A stretch of 64,000 bases of DNA, taken from Sphingobium lignivorans (GTDB taxonomy: Bacteria; Pseudomonadota; Alphaproteobacteria; Sphingomonadales; Sphingomonadaceae). The stretch spans positions 2,945,001 to 3,009,000 of the forward strand of contig NZ_JACHKA010000001.1 in assembly GCF_014203955.1 (NCBI RefSeq), given 5' to 3'. Below are positions 41,651 to 50,433 of this stretch, piece after piece (the first letter of the stretch is position 1; each line of letters starts with the position of its first letter). A program made the position numbers and the translations under genes. The notes beneath the pieces are model-generated. The model did not search any database. It worked only from the letters and a program-made list of their open reading frames with translations, and was not told where the DNA came from.

Positions 41651-41679
41651 TTGACCAATTGTAACGTTCGTTATATTGT
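41651..41679. promoter_or_regulatory. Regulon operator C (NTF2-like gene and TonB receptor)
   Basis: Minus-strand motif TAACGAACGTTACAAT (41673-41658) carries a -10-like TACAAT toward the NTF2-like gene. On the plus strand TTGACC (41651-41656), a 17-base spacer that includes the operator, and TATTGT (41674-41679) form a promoter toward the TonB receptor. One site can thus control both directions. The rest of the 393-bp gap shows no gene. Confidence 0.8.
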
Positions 41680-41961
41680 TCTGCGTCTGGCTTCAAACCA
41701 CTTTCAAGGTGGGAGGGCAAGGAGAGGAAGCGATGCGGGCAAGCGATATCCTGATCGAATGGTGCGTCGGCGCGGCTTCCGGCCTTGCGCGAGGTGAGGC
41801 TGCGGCCGCGCCTGGCTTGCGGAGCGGCGCCGCGATTGCAGGCGACGCCACTCCGGCTCTCGTCGCCGAGTCAGACCATTGGCTCTTGTCCGCATGATCC
41901 GCGGCGGGCCGGCACGACAATCGACACAGATAAGCATCAACAGAAAAGAAGGGGAGGAAGC

Positions 41962-44331
41962 ATGAACACCATATTTTTGCGCGGCTGCACCAGCGCGTTC
42001 GTGATCGCTGCGGCGAGCTTGGGCGCGAGCCAGGGATGGGCGCAGGACGCCGCCGCCGGGGCGCCCGCGCCTCAGGACGAGCGCGTCGACGCGGCCGAGG
42101 GCGATATCGTCGTCACGGCGCAGCGCCGTTCGGAGCGTTTGCAGGATGTCCCGATTTCCGTCTCGGTGGTCGGCGGCGAGCGGCTCGCCCGTGACAATCT
42201 GACGAGCCTGTCCGCGGTCGCCGATCGCCTCGCCAATGTGCGCATCACGCCCGGGCCGTTCGACCAGTTGAACATTCGCGGCATCGGCTCGTCCAACAAC
42301 ACCGGCTTCGAACAGTCGGTGGCGACCTTCGTCGACGGTGTCTATCGCTCGCGTCCGCGCGCCATCCGCGCCGCCTTGTTCGATGTCGAGCGGGTCGAGG
42401 TGCTCAAGGGGCCGCAGACCACCTTCTTCGGCAATAACGCGATCGCGGGCGCGCTCAACATCACCACGCGCAAGCCGGGCAACGCCTTCGAGGCCAATGC
42501 CTCCGCGCTTTACGGCACTTATGGCGAATATAATGTCGAGGCCGGCGTGACCGCGCCGCTCGGCGAGATGCTGAGCGTGCGCCTGGCCGGCCGGCTTTCG
42601 GGGATGGACGGCTTCGTGAAGAACGAGTTCACGGGCAAGGATGGGCCAAGGGAGCGCAACCGGGTCGGGCGCGCGTCGATCGCCTTCACGCCGAGCGCCA
42701 ACTTCCGTTCGGATCTTCGCTTCGACACCGGCAAGATGTCGGCGCAGGATTTCCTGCCTTTCGAGCTAGAGCATTGTCCCCCGCCCTCGCCTTTCCCGGT
42801 CGGCGGCAGCTGCGCCAACTATATCGCGGCCAATGGCGGCCCCGTCGACGACGAGTTGAACTGGCGCAATTCCAGCCGCCCCGGCAAGCTGGACTATGCC
42901 TTCAACGAGCTGGGCTGGACCAACTCGCTCAGCATCGGCGATTACACGCTGAACGCCATCACTGGCTATTTCGATCATGATACGGAATATCTGCAGCAGC
43001 TCATCCCCTCGCCCGTTCCCGGGATCGGCGGGGGCAGCCTGCTGCCGGTCTTCCAGCGCGAGACGTTCAGCCAATGGTCGCAGGAAATTCGCCTCGTCTC
43101 CCCCACGGGGGGCTTCCTCGAATGGCAGCTGGGCGCCTATTATGGCAGCAGCAAGATGCGCAACAATGGCGTGACGGGCTTCTTCTTCGCGCCCTTCGGC
43201 GCGTCCGCGCCGCCCTATACCGCCCAGACGCCCGTTGCCGGGCGCCTGACGGTGCATGAGGATGCCACCACCAAATCGGTGTTCGGCGCCGCCACGCTGC
43301 GGCCGGTGGACCGGGTCAAGCTCAACCTCGGCCTGCGTTACTCGGTGGTCTCGAAGGACGCTTTCCGCGCCCTGCACAACGGCACGGCGGACCCGAACTT
43401 CCCGACACCGGAGAACTATGTGCCGGCCAGCAAGGCCGTCAGCGATACGCTGAACGCCATCCTCGGCTCGAACAACATGGATTTCCCGGATCCCTCGCGC
43501 GAGGATGATAAGCTCATGCCGTCCGTGAGCGTACAGTTCGATGCGACACCGGACCTCACGGCTTACGCGAGCTACACTAAGGGCTTCAAGGCCGGCGGCT
43601 ACAGCGGCGGCTCGGCCGGCGGGGATTTCGGGCCTGAGACGGTCAATGCCTATGAAGTCGGCCTGAAGGGCAATCTCTTCGCCCGGCAGGTCACATTCTC
43701 GCTGAGCGCGTTCCGGGGCGATTATTCGGGCCTTCAGGAATCCGTGTCGGAGACCCTGCCCAGCGGCACGGTGCGCGTCAGCGTCGCCAATGCCGCGTCC
43801 GCCCGATCACAAGGCGTGGAATTCTCGGCGAGCTGGCGCATGACCAGCTGGCTCACTGCGAGCACGGACCTTGCTTATCTGGACGCGATCTACCTCAATT
43901 ATGACGGTGCACCCTGTTCGTCGATCCAGACGCTGCTCGGCGCCTCGGCCGGCTGCGTCGGCCGGCGGCAGGACCTCTCCGGCAAGCGGCGCGGCTTCGC
44001 ACCCGAATGGACCGGCAATTTTCGCCTCGATGCGACCATTCCGGCCGGAGACATGCAGGTGCGGATCTCGCCGCTCCTCTATTTCAGCTCCTGGTACTTC
44101 CAGTCCTCCACGGCGGACGACCTGATCCGGCAGAAAGGCTTCGCGAAAGTCGATCTGCGCGTCGGCGTCGGGCCGCAGGATGATCGCTGGAGCGTGGCGG
44201 TGATCGGCCAGAACCTGACCGACCGCGCCACCGCCGGGTTCCGCCAGACGGTGAGCGGCGCCAATGGCTCGGTCTCGGCCCTGGCCGAGCGTCCGCGCAC
44301 GGTCGCGGTCCAGCTGACCGCGCGCTACTGA
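41962..44331 (+). CDS. TonB-dependent receptor of the catabolic regulon
   Basis: A 789-residue receptor. The signal peptide ends at GWAQDA (residue ~24), GDIVVTAQRRSERLQDVPIS is the N-terminal signature, NIRGIGSSNNTGFEQSVATF and VEVLKGPQTTFFGNNAIAG mark the plug, and the barrel ends RTVAVQLTARY. ATG 41962 has GGGGAGGAAGC upstream. Transcription probably starts at the promoter overlapping operator C. It heads a unit with a periplasmic NTF2-like protein and an aldehyde dehydrogenase, so it likely imports the aromatic substrate of this regulon. Confidence 0.92.
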   Translation: MNTIFLRGCTSAFVIAAASLGASQGWAQDAAAGAPAPQDERVDAAEGDIVVTAQRRSERLQDVPISVSVVGGERLARDNLTSLSAVADRLANVRITPGPFDQLNIRGIGSSNNTGFEQSVATFVDGVYRSRPRAIRAALFDVERVEVLKGPQTTFFGNNAIAGALNITTRKPGNAFEANASALYGTYGEYNVEAGVTAPLGEMLSVRLAGRLSGMDGFVKNEFTGKDGPRERNRVGRASIAFTPSANFRSDLRFDTGKMSAQDFLPFELEHCPPPSPFPVGGSCANYIAANGGPVDDELNWRNSSRPGKLDYAFNELGWTNSLSIGDYTLNAITGYFDHDTEYLQQLIPSPVPGIGGGSLLPVFQRETFSQWSQEIRLVSPTGGFLEWQLGAYYGSSKMRNNGVTGFFFAPFGASAPPYTAQTPVAGRLTVHEDATTKSVFGAATLRPVDRVKLNLGLRYSVVSKDAFRALHNGTADPNFPTPENYVPASKAVSDTLNAILGSNNMDFPDPSREDDKLMPSVSVQFDATPDLTAYASYTKGFKAGGYSGGSAGGDFGPETVNAYEVGLKGNLFARQVTFSLSAFRGDYSGLQESVSETLPSGTVRVSVANAASARSQGVEFSASWRMTSWLTASTDLAYLDAIYLNYDGAPCSSIQTLLGASAGCVGRRQDLSGKRRGFAPEWTGNFRLDATIPAGDMQVRISPLLYFSSWYFQSSTADDLIRQKGFAKVDLRVGVGPQDDRWSVAVIGQNLTDRATAGFRQTVSGANGSVSALAERPRTVAVQLTARY

Positions 44332-44418
44332 GATGGGAGGGCGGCGGGGCCTTGCTCCGCCGCCCGACACGGGCCCGCCGCAGGGCCGGCACAGGGTAGA
44401 GACAGGAGAGCCTCGCGC

Positions 44419-44997
44419 ATGAAGTCGCCCTTGATGATGATGCTGGTCGCCTTCGCCGCCACGTCCATGAGCCATGCCCAGACCGTCACCACGGCCGAAG
44501 GGCAGGCAGCGCTGCTCGCCAGCGCGGACAGCAAGCTCCAAGCCAACAAGAAGCTCGTCTATGACATGTATCGCGAGGTGCTGCTCGGCGGCCGCGCCGA
44601 TCTGGTCGATCGCTACTTCACGGTCGAATATCTGCAGCATAATCCCAACGTCGCATCGGGCCGCGATGCGCTGGCAAAGTTCATTCGCGGGTCGCGGCCC
44701 GAGCGTCCGGTCAATCCCACGATCACGCTGCCGCTCATCACCATCATGGCCGAGCGCGACCTCGTTCTGGTCGTGACGCAGCGCCCGATGCGCGACGAAG
44801 GCGGTGAAGGCTATGTGACGAGCTGGTTCGATCTTTTCCGCATTGCCGATGGCAGGATCGCCGAGCATTGGGATCCGGCGCTGAAGTCCGCCGCAATGCT
44901 TCGGTTCGATCCCAACAGCGTGCCCGAGGCGCTGTCGGCGATCGAAGCGGAGACCGCGAAGGATGAAAAGAAACCCGGGGGCGACCCCGAACGCTGA
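44419..44997 (+). CDS. Exported NTF2/SnoaL-like protein
   Basis: A 192-residue paralogue of the protein at 38500-39000 with a signal peptide (MKSPLMMMLVAFAATSMSHA, cleavage near HAQ). EYLQHNPNVASGRDALAKF near residue 73 and VTSWFDLFRIADGRIAEHWD near residue 133 match the paralogue, and both end with the ALKS.(A/E)ML.(F/L)DPN segment. Export places an NTF2-like, perhaps enzymatic, step in the periplasm right behind the TonB receptor (87-base gap). Some sphingomonads are known to start aromatic dimer processing outside the cytoplasm, so a role on the incoming substrate is plausible. Confidence 0.82.
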   Translation: MKSPLMMMLVAFAATSMSHAQTVTTAEGQAALLASADSKLQANKKLVYDMYREVLLGGRADLVDRYFTVEYLQHNPNVASGRDALAKFIRGSRPERPVNPTITLPLITIMAERDLVLVVTQRPMRDEGGEGYVTSWFDLFRIADGRIAEHWDPALKSAAMLRFDPNSVPEALSAIEAETAKDEKKPGGDPER

Positions 44998-45060
44998 TAT
45001 CATGCAAGCCGGTGCGACCGATCGCCCGGAGTCGGCCACGACGTCATCTGGAGGAACGAT

Positions 45061-46479
45061 ATGGACCATGAATTCAAGCTGCTGATCGACGGCAAGGCCG
45101 TCGATGGCGCAAGCAGTTTCGATGTCATCAATCCTGCGACCGGAGAAGCGTTCGCGCAATGCCCGAAGGCGGACGCGGCGATGCTCGAGGACGCGGTGGC
45201 CGCTGCCCGGCGGGCTTTCCCCGCATGGTCCGCCCTGCCCATCGAGGAGCGCGCCGCGCGGGTCAACGCGCTTGCCGATGCGCTGGAAGCGCGCGCCAGC
45301 GAGTTCGCGAGCCTGCTGACGCGCGAGCAGGGCAAGCCGATCGATCAGGCCATGTACGAGATCATGGGCAGCGTGTTCACGCTGCGCGCCTTCGCGGACA
45401 TGCGGATCGAAACGAAGGTCCTGCGCGAGGGCGAGGGCAACACGGTCATCGAGCATCGCACGCCGCTCGGGGTCGTCGGCGCGATCACGCCGTGGAATTT
45501 CCCGGTGATCCTGCTGATGAACAAGCTCGGCCCGGCGCTGGTGACGGGCAATTGCGTGGTCGCCAAGCCGGCGCCCACGACGCCGCTCACCACGCTTCTC
45601 TTCGGGGAGCTCGCGAAGGACATTCTGCCGCCGGGCGTGTTCAATGTGCTGTGCGACGAGAATGAGCTGGGCCCGCTCCTCACCAGCCATCCCGACATCG
45701 CGAAGATCGCCTTCACCGGATCGACGGCGACCGGCAAGAAAGTCATGGCTTCGGCTGCGGACAGCGTGAAGCGCGTGACGCTGGAACTGGGCGGCAATGA
45801 TGCCGCGATCGTGCTTGACGATGTCGATCCGCGGGCGGTGGCCGGCAAAGTCTATCAGGGTGCAATGGCCAATGCCGGCCAGATCTGCGTGGCGATCAAG
45901 CGGGCCTATGTGCCATCCTCCATGTATGACGAGTTCTGCGACGAGCTGGCCCGGCTGGCCGGCGAGGCCGTGGTGGATGACGGTGCCCGGCAAGGCGCGA
46001 CGATCGGCCCGATCCAGAACAGGATGCAGTTCGAGAAGGTCAAGGCGCTGCTCGACAGCGCCCGGGCGGAGGGCACCATCCTGTCCGGCGGCGAAGCGCT
46101 CGACCGACCCGGCTATTTCATTCCGCCAACCATCGTGCGCGATCTCGACGATGATGCGCCGCTGGTCCGGGAGGAACAGTTCGGCCCGGTGCTGCCGGTC
46201 CTCAAATATGACGATATCGATGATGTGATCGCCCGTGCGAATGACAGCGATTACGGGCTCGGCGGCACCGTCTGGGGCCGGGACGTCGCGCGCGCGACGG
46301 AAGTCGCCAAGCGCATCGATACCGGCACCGTCTGGGTGAACCAGCATCTCGCCATCGACGCCAACATCCCCTTCCGCGGATCGAAGCAGTCCGGCCTTGG
46401 CGGCGAACTCGGCGAGGCGGGCCTGTTTGAATATACGCAGGCGCACATCATCAACGCGGTTCCGCTCGAGGACCGCTGA
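45061..46479 (+). CDS. NAD(P)-dependent aldehyde dehydrogenase
   Basis: A 472-residue ALDH. Motifs: TPWNFPVILLMNK near residue 142, FTGSTATGKKVM near 219, the general base Glu in TLELGGNDAAIV near 242, and the nucleophile Cys in NAGQICVAIKR near 276. EEQFGPVLPVL follows near residue 375. It is preceded by GGAGGAACGAT and lies 63 bases after the exported NTF2-like gene. It may oxidise an aromatic aldehyde or side-chain aldehyde produced by the pathway, such as a vanillin-type product; the substrate is inferred from context. Confidence 0.9.
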   Translation: MDHEFKLLIDGKAVDGASSFDVINPATGEAFAQCPKADAAMLEDAVAAARRAFPAWSALPIEERAARVNALADALEARASEFASLLTREQGKPIDQAMYEIMGSVFTLRAFADMRIETKVLREGEGNTVIEHRTPLGVVGAITPWNFPVILLMNKLGPALVTGNCVVAKPAPTTPLTTLLFGELAKDILPPGVFNVLCDENELGPLLTSHPDIAKIAFTGSTATGKKVMASAADSVKRVTLELGGNDAAIVLDDVDPRAVAGKVYQGAMANAGQICVAIKRAYVPSSMYDEFCDELARLAGEAVVDDGARQGATIGPIQNRMQFEKVKALLDSARAEGTILSGGEALDRPGYFIPPTIVRDLDDDAPLVREEQFGPVLPVLKYDDIDDVIARANDSDYGLGGTVWGRDVARATEVAKRIDTGTVWVNQHLAIDANIPFRGSKQSGLGGELGEAGLFEYTQAHIINAVPLEDR

Positions 46480-46490
46480 CCCGCACGATC

Positions 46491-46537
46491 GGCGGCCCGG
46501 CCTCCCTGCTGGACGGGGAGGCCGGGCCGCCTTTTTT
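46491..46537 (+). terminator. Strong intrinsic terminator
   Basis: GGCGGCCCGGCCTCCC pairs with GGGAGGCCGGGCCGCC, followed by TTTTTT (46532-46537). It ends the TonB-NTF2-ALDH unit, and the minus-strand ALDH stop lies immediately beyond. Confidence 0.88.
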
Positions 46538-46539
46538 GC

Positions 46540-48009
46540 TCAGAGCTGCGCGGGCATCGCGTCCAGCAGCACGGTCTTGGTCTCGAGATAGGCCTGCAGG
46601 CCTTCGACCCCGCCTTCCCGGCCGATCCCGGATTGCTTGAACCCGCCGAAGGGCATGCCGAATTCGAGACGCATGCCGTTCTGGCCCACGCCGCCCGTGC
46701 GCATTTGCCGGGCGATGCGATAGGCGGCATCGGCATCATTGGTCAGCACTGAGCCGTTCAGCCCGTACTGGCTTTCATTGGCGATGCGGATGGCGTCGTC
46801 CTCGTCCTCCGCCGGAATGAGGGCCAGCACCGGGCCGAAGATCTCCTCCTGCGCGATGCGGCTGCGATTATCGACATTCGCGAACAGGGTCGGTTCGATG
46901 AAATAGCCCTTGTTGAACGCGGCGGGCCGTCCGCCGCCGGTCACCAAGTCGGCGCTTTCCCGGCCGAGCGCGATATAGTCCTCCACCCGGTCGAGCTGGC
47001 GCTTCATGGCGAGCGGGCCGAGCTGGGTATCGGGCGCATCGCTGTGCCCGATCTTGATGCCCTCCATCACGCGGGCGATGGCGTCCGCCAGCTCGTCATG
47101 GCGTTTCTTGGGCACGATGGCGCGGCTCAGCATGGCGCAGACCTGGCCGGACATGATGGTGATCGTGTTGCCCAGGATGGCGGCTGCGGCCTCGATGGGG
47201 AAATCGTCGCGCACGATGGCGGCGGACTTGCCGCCCAGTTCCAGCGTGCAGCGCGCCACCCGGCTCGCGCAGACCTGCCCGATCCGCTTGCCCGCGGCCG
47301 TGGAGCCAGTGAAGCTGACCTTGTCCACATCCGGGTTGTTCACCAGATGATCGGAGGCGTCGCGATCGGCGCAGACGAGGTTGAGCACCCCGGCCGGGAA
47401 GCCCGCCGCCTCCGCGGCCTCGGCCATGATATAGGCCTCGAGCGGCGTTTCCGGCGAGGGCTTCATGACGACCGTGCAGCCCGCCACCAGCGCATAGGCG
47501 ACCTTGCTGGACATCGTGGCGAACGGCGCATTCCATGGTGCAATGCAGACCGTCACGCCCACCGGCTCGCGGACCACGAGGGCGGTGTCCACCTGCGCGC
47601 TCGGCCGGCGCTCGACGAAGGGATAGCTCTCGCCCAGTGACGCGATGAACTCGAGCGTCGCGACGCCGCCGCCATGCATGATCGGCGCGAAGCTGGCGAG
47701 ACCGCCGACCTGCGCCGTCCAGGCAGCCGACAATTCGCCGATGCGGTCCTTGAGGATCGCGGCCCAGCGGCCGACGAGCGCGCCGCGCTCGGCGGGGCTC
47801 ATGCCGCTCCAGGCACCATTGTCGAAAGCGCGCCGGGCCGCCGCCACGGCGCTGTCCATATCCTCGTTCGTGGCCTCGGCGACGCGCGCGACCACTTCCT
47901 CGCTGTTAGGCGATACGATCTCGATCCTGCCGCCGCGTGCGGGAGCGACCCACTGGCCGTCAATGAAAAGCTTGTCTGGATGCGCGATCCGGATGCCGTC
48001 AGGGGTCAT
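46540..48009 (-). CDS. NAD(P)-dependent aldehyde dehydrogenase
   Basis: A 489-residue ALDH distinct from the one at 45061. APWNAPFATMSSKVAY near residue 160, FTGSTAAGKRIG near 237, Glu in TLELGGKSAAIV near 260 and Cys in MSGQVCAMLSR near 295 are the family residues. It is divergent from the LdpA-like operon and its start lies 52 bases from operator D, so it may share that control. Substrate probably an aldehyde intermediate of the same pathway; the two ALDHs could serve the two halves of a cleaved biaryl. Confidence 0.9.
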   Translation of the reverse strand: MTPDGIRIAHPDKLFIDGQWVAPARGGRIEIVSPNSEEVVARVAEATNEDMDSAVAAARRAFDNGAWSGMSPAERGALVGRWAAILKDRIGELSAAWTAQVGGLASFAPIMHGGGVATLEFIASLGESYPFVERRPSAQVDTALVVREPVGVTVCIAPWNAPFATMSSKVAYALVAGCTVVMKPSPETPLEAYIMAEAAEAAGFPAGVLNLVCADRDASDHLVNNPDVDKVSFTGSTAAGKRIGQVCASRVARCTLELGGKSAAIVRDDFPIEAAAAILGNTITIMSGQVCAMLSRAIVPKKRHDELADAIARVMEGIKIGHSDAPDTQLGPLAMKRQLDRVEDYIALGRESADLVTGGGRPAAFNKGYFIEPTLFANVDNRSRIAQEEIFGPVLALIPAEDEDDAIRIANESQYGLNGSVLTNDADAAYRIARQMRTGGVGQNGMRLEFGMPFGGFKQSGIGREGGVEGLQAYLETKTVLLDAMPAQL

Positions 48010-48048
48010 GTCCCATTCTCTCCTGCACGTTAAAAATTATCGGGGTTC

Positions 48049-48076
48049 TTGCAATAATTCTAACGACCGTTACGAT
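48049..48076 (+). promoter_or_regulatory. Regulon operator D with promoter
   Basis: TTGCAA (48049-48054), 16-base spacer and TACGAT (48071-48076). The motif TAACGACCGTTACGAT (48061-48076) fills spacer and -10. It lies between the divergent ALDH and the SnoaL-like operon. Confidence 0.8.
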
Positions 48077-48122
48077 GATGCGCAACGAGATTGTCGCCAG
48101 AGCGGCTGATAGGAGAGTTGGG

Positions 48123-48761
48123 ATGTCTGATGAAATCGCGTCGCTGCGCGAGTCGATCGAGGCCTTGCGGGCGGAAGTCCACACGCTGAGAGACAGGACG
48201 TCGCAGGCCGAATCCCATCTCGCCATCGCCAATCTCCAGGCCGCTTACGGCTATTATGTCGACAAGGGCCTGTGGGACGAGGCGGCCGACATGTTCACGG
48301 CGGACGGCACGCTCGAGATCGCCGGGCGCGGGGTCTATGTCGGGCAGGATCGGGTGCGGCAATATCTCCACGCGCTGCCGCCTTATGAACGCGGCGTCCT
48401 GTTCAATCACATGCAGCTCCAGCCCGTCATCCATGTCGATGCCGATGGCGAGCGGGCGCAGGGCCGCTGGCGCGCCTTCATCCTCATTGCCTGGCTCGGC
48501 GGCGAGTCTCGCTGGGGTGAGGCGATCTATGAGAACCGCTACCGCAAGGTCGATGGCGTCTGGCGCATTGCCGCGCTGCACGCTTTCATCACTTTCTATT
48601 GCGAGTATGATCGCGGCCTCAATCATGGCGGCGTTCCGATGGTCCGCAGCATCGACGGCCTCCAGCCGGACAAGCCCTCAACGCACGACTATGAGGCTTT
48701 CCCGGAAGTCTTCGTCCCGCCCTTCCATTATCCCAATCCCGTGAGCGGCCGGACATGGTGA
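48123..48761 (+). CDS. SnoaL/NTF2-like protein, candidate cofactor-free lyase (LdpA-like)
   Basis: A 212-residue NTF2-fold protein with an N-terminal coiled-coil segment (residues 1-35, DEIASLRESIEALRAEVHTL). IANLQAAYGYYVDKGLWDEA, MFTADGTLEIAGRGVYVGQD and YENRYRKVDGVWRIAALHAF are the SnoaL-like core. A C-terminal tail of about 45 residues ends FHYPNPVSGRTW. From memory, the sphingomonad diarylpropane lyase LdpA, which deformylates a beta-1 lignin dimer to lignostilbene without cofactor, is an NTF2-fold protein; this one is a good candidate for a similar step. ATG 48123 has AGGAGAG upstream. It overlaps the next gene by seven bases. Confidence 0.75.
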   Translation: MSDEIASLRESIEALRAEVHTLRDRTSQAESHLAIANLQAAYGYYVDKGLWDEAADMFTADGTLEIAGRGVYVGQDRVRQYLHALPPYERGVLFNHMQLQPVIHVDADGERAQGRWRAFILIAWLGGESRWGEAIYENRYRKVDGVWRIAALHAFITFYCEYDRGLNHGGVPMVRSIDGLQPDKPSTHDYEAFPEVFVPPFHYPNPVSGRTW

Positions 48762-49636
48762 GCGCGATGCCGGTCGTCCACGAGAGGGCCGCGCTCTATG
48801 CGGTCATGGATCGGTTCATGGAGGCGCTCGTCGCGCGCGATCCGGGCCGGGTGCGCTGGGCCGATGACCTCCGCGTGACCGAGAACAACGTGGCCCTGAT
48901 GATGGGCGACGGCATCTGGGGCACGGCGACGGCGCGCGGCGACTATGACCTGCGCTTCGCCGATCCGCAGACCGGTCAGGTCGGCCTGTTCACGACGATC
49001 ACCGAGACGGTCGAGGAGTCGGCTTTCACTGTCCGGCTCGGCGTCGATCCCTCAGGCGCGATCACGCAGGTCGAGACGCTGGTCGTCCGCCAGAGCGACG
49101 AGGCGCTGGTGTTCGCGAACCCGCGCTTCGAGAGAAAGCCGGTGCTGGAAGCCATCGTGCCGGAAGCGGAGCGGATGAGCCGCGAGCGGCTGCGCGCCGT
49201 TGCGGATGGCTATTTCAACACGCTCGAGCAGAATGACGGGCAGCTCTTCACGCGCTTTCATCCCGAGTGCAATCGCGTCGAGAATGGCGTGCAGACGACC
49301 AACAATCCCGATTTCATGCTGCCCATCGCCGGTCTTCCCTGCGAGGAGCAGTTCAGGCTGGGCTGGTATCGCTATGACGATCGCCTGCGCGGCCGTCGCT
49401 TCCCGCTCGTAGACGTCGAGCGGGGGCTGGTGCTGGCTTATGGCTTCATCGATCATTGCGGGCGGCTTGCGGACTATACGCTGACCAATGGCGAGCATGT
49501 CTCCTCGCTGATCCGCCGTCCGCATACCTTCTATCTCGCCGAACTGTTCAAGATCGAGAATGGCGCGCTGCGCCAGATCGAGGCGAACTTCATTACCGTG
49601 CCTTATCATATGCCCTCCCCATGGGATCGCCCGTGA
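48755..49636 (+). CDS. Unknown protein with two tandem NTF2-like domains
   Basis: A 293-residue protein that I read as two NTF2-like domains. Residues ~8-125 open ERAALYAVMDRFMEALVARD and contain the strand VGLFTTITETVEESAFTVRL. Residues ~140-285 contain LRAVADGYFNTLEQNDGQLF, NNPDFMLPIAGLPCEEQF and LAELFKIENGALRQIEANF. No cofactor motif is visible. It overlaps both neighbours (7 bases upstream, GTGA downstream), so it must be made in step with the LdpA-like protein and the SDR. A lyase, isomerase or dehydratase role is possible; I do not know the family function. Confidence 0.7.
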   Translation: MVSAMPVVHERAALYAVMDRFMEALVARDPGRVRWADDLRVTENNVALMMGDGIWGTATARGDYDLRFADPQTGQVGLFTTITETVEESAFTVRLGVDPSGAITQVETLVVRQSDEALVFANPRFERKPVLEAIVPEAERMSRERLRAVADGYFNTLEQNDGQLFTRFHPECNRVENGVQTTNNPDFMLPIAGLPCEEQFRLGWYRYDDRLRGRRFPLVDVERGLVLAYGFIDHCGRLADYTLTNGEHVSSLIRRPHTFYLAELFKIENGALRQIEANFITVPYHMPSPWDRP

Positions 49637-50433
49637 GCGCGCGGCTGATAGAGACGGTCGCCTTCGTGACCGGCGGCGGGCGCGGCCTTGGCGCGGGCAT
49701 CGCGACCGCACTGGCCGAGGCGGGCGCGTCGGTCGTCGTGGCGGCGCGCACCCTGCCGCAGGTCGAGGAGACGGTGCAGGCCATCACCCGTGCCGGCGGA
49801 CGGGCGATCGGGGTGCGCTGCGACGTTACCGTTCGTGACAGTGTGGCGGCTGCCTATGCGGAGGCGAAGGCGGCGTTCGGCATGCCGGATCTGCTGGTCA
49901 ACAATGCCGGCGTGCAGGGTCCGCTCGGCCCGGTCGGCCTGGTCGATACGCAGGCCTGGTGGGATACGCAGGCGGTCCACGTCCTGGGCGCCCTGCACTG
50001 CATTTCGACGGCACTGCCCGACATGATCGAGCGCGGCCATGGCCGCATCCTCAACATCGCCTCGCAGGCGGGCACCTTCGTCGCGCCCTTCGCCTCGGCT
50101 TACGCCGTGGCCAAGGCCAGCCTCATTCGCCTTACCGAGCATCTCGATTTCGAGCAGAAGGCGGCCGGCGTGCGCGCCTTCGCCATCCAGCCGGGCACGA
50201 TCATGACGGCGATGGCGCAGGAGACCCTGAAGTCCCCGGAGGCCCATGCCTTCGCCAAGCCGCTGGTCGCCTTGCTCGAATCCACCACGGCGGAGGAGAG
50301 TGCGCAGGGCATGGCCCGGCTGTGCCGGTTCGTGGTGGCGCTCGCCGCCGGTGAGCATGATGCGATGGCCGGCCGCTATCTGGATATCGAGAAGGATATC
50401 CCCGATGCGGCCACGGGGTCTCAGCCGTCGTGA
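49633..50433 (+). CDS. Short-chain dehydrogenase/reductase (SDR)
   Basis: A classical SDR of about 266 residues. VTGGGRGLGAGIATALAEAG is the cofactor loop, NNAGVQGPLGP near residue 90 and the catalytic Ser (NIASQAG) and YAVAK near residue 157 are present. Start GTG 49633 overlaps the previous stop (GTGA) and has GGGA seven bases before; an ATG at 49621 in the same frame has no site. It likely oxidises or reduces a benzylic or side-chain alcohol/ketone in the pathway. Confidence 0.87.
   Translation: MSARLIETVAFVTGGGRGLGAGIATALAEAGASVVVAARTLPQVEETVQAITRAGGRAIGVRCDVTVRDSVAAAYAEAKAAFGMPDLLVNNAGVQGPLGPVGLVDTQAWWDTQAVHVLGALHCISTALPDMIERGHGRILNIASQAGTFVAPFASAYAVAKASLIRLTEHLDFEQKAAGVRAFAIQPGTIMTAMAQETLKSPEAHAFAKPLVALLESTTAEESAQGMARLCRFVVALAAGEHDAMAGRYLDIEKDIPDAATGSQPS

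Noticed and set aside
41676-41897. Small plus-strand open frame between operator C and the TonB receptor
   Set aside because: It begins at the promoter, shows no family features and fits a chance frame in GC-rich DNA.
43807-46446. 879-codon minus-strand open frame opposite the TonB receptor, NTF2-like and ALDH genes
   Set aside because: Antisense shadow; no recognisable domain and it spans three well-supported genes.
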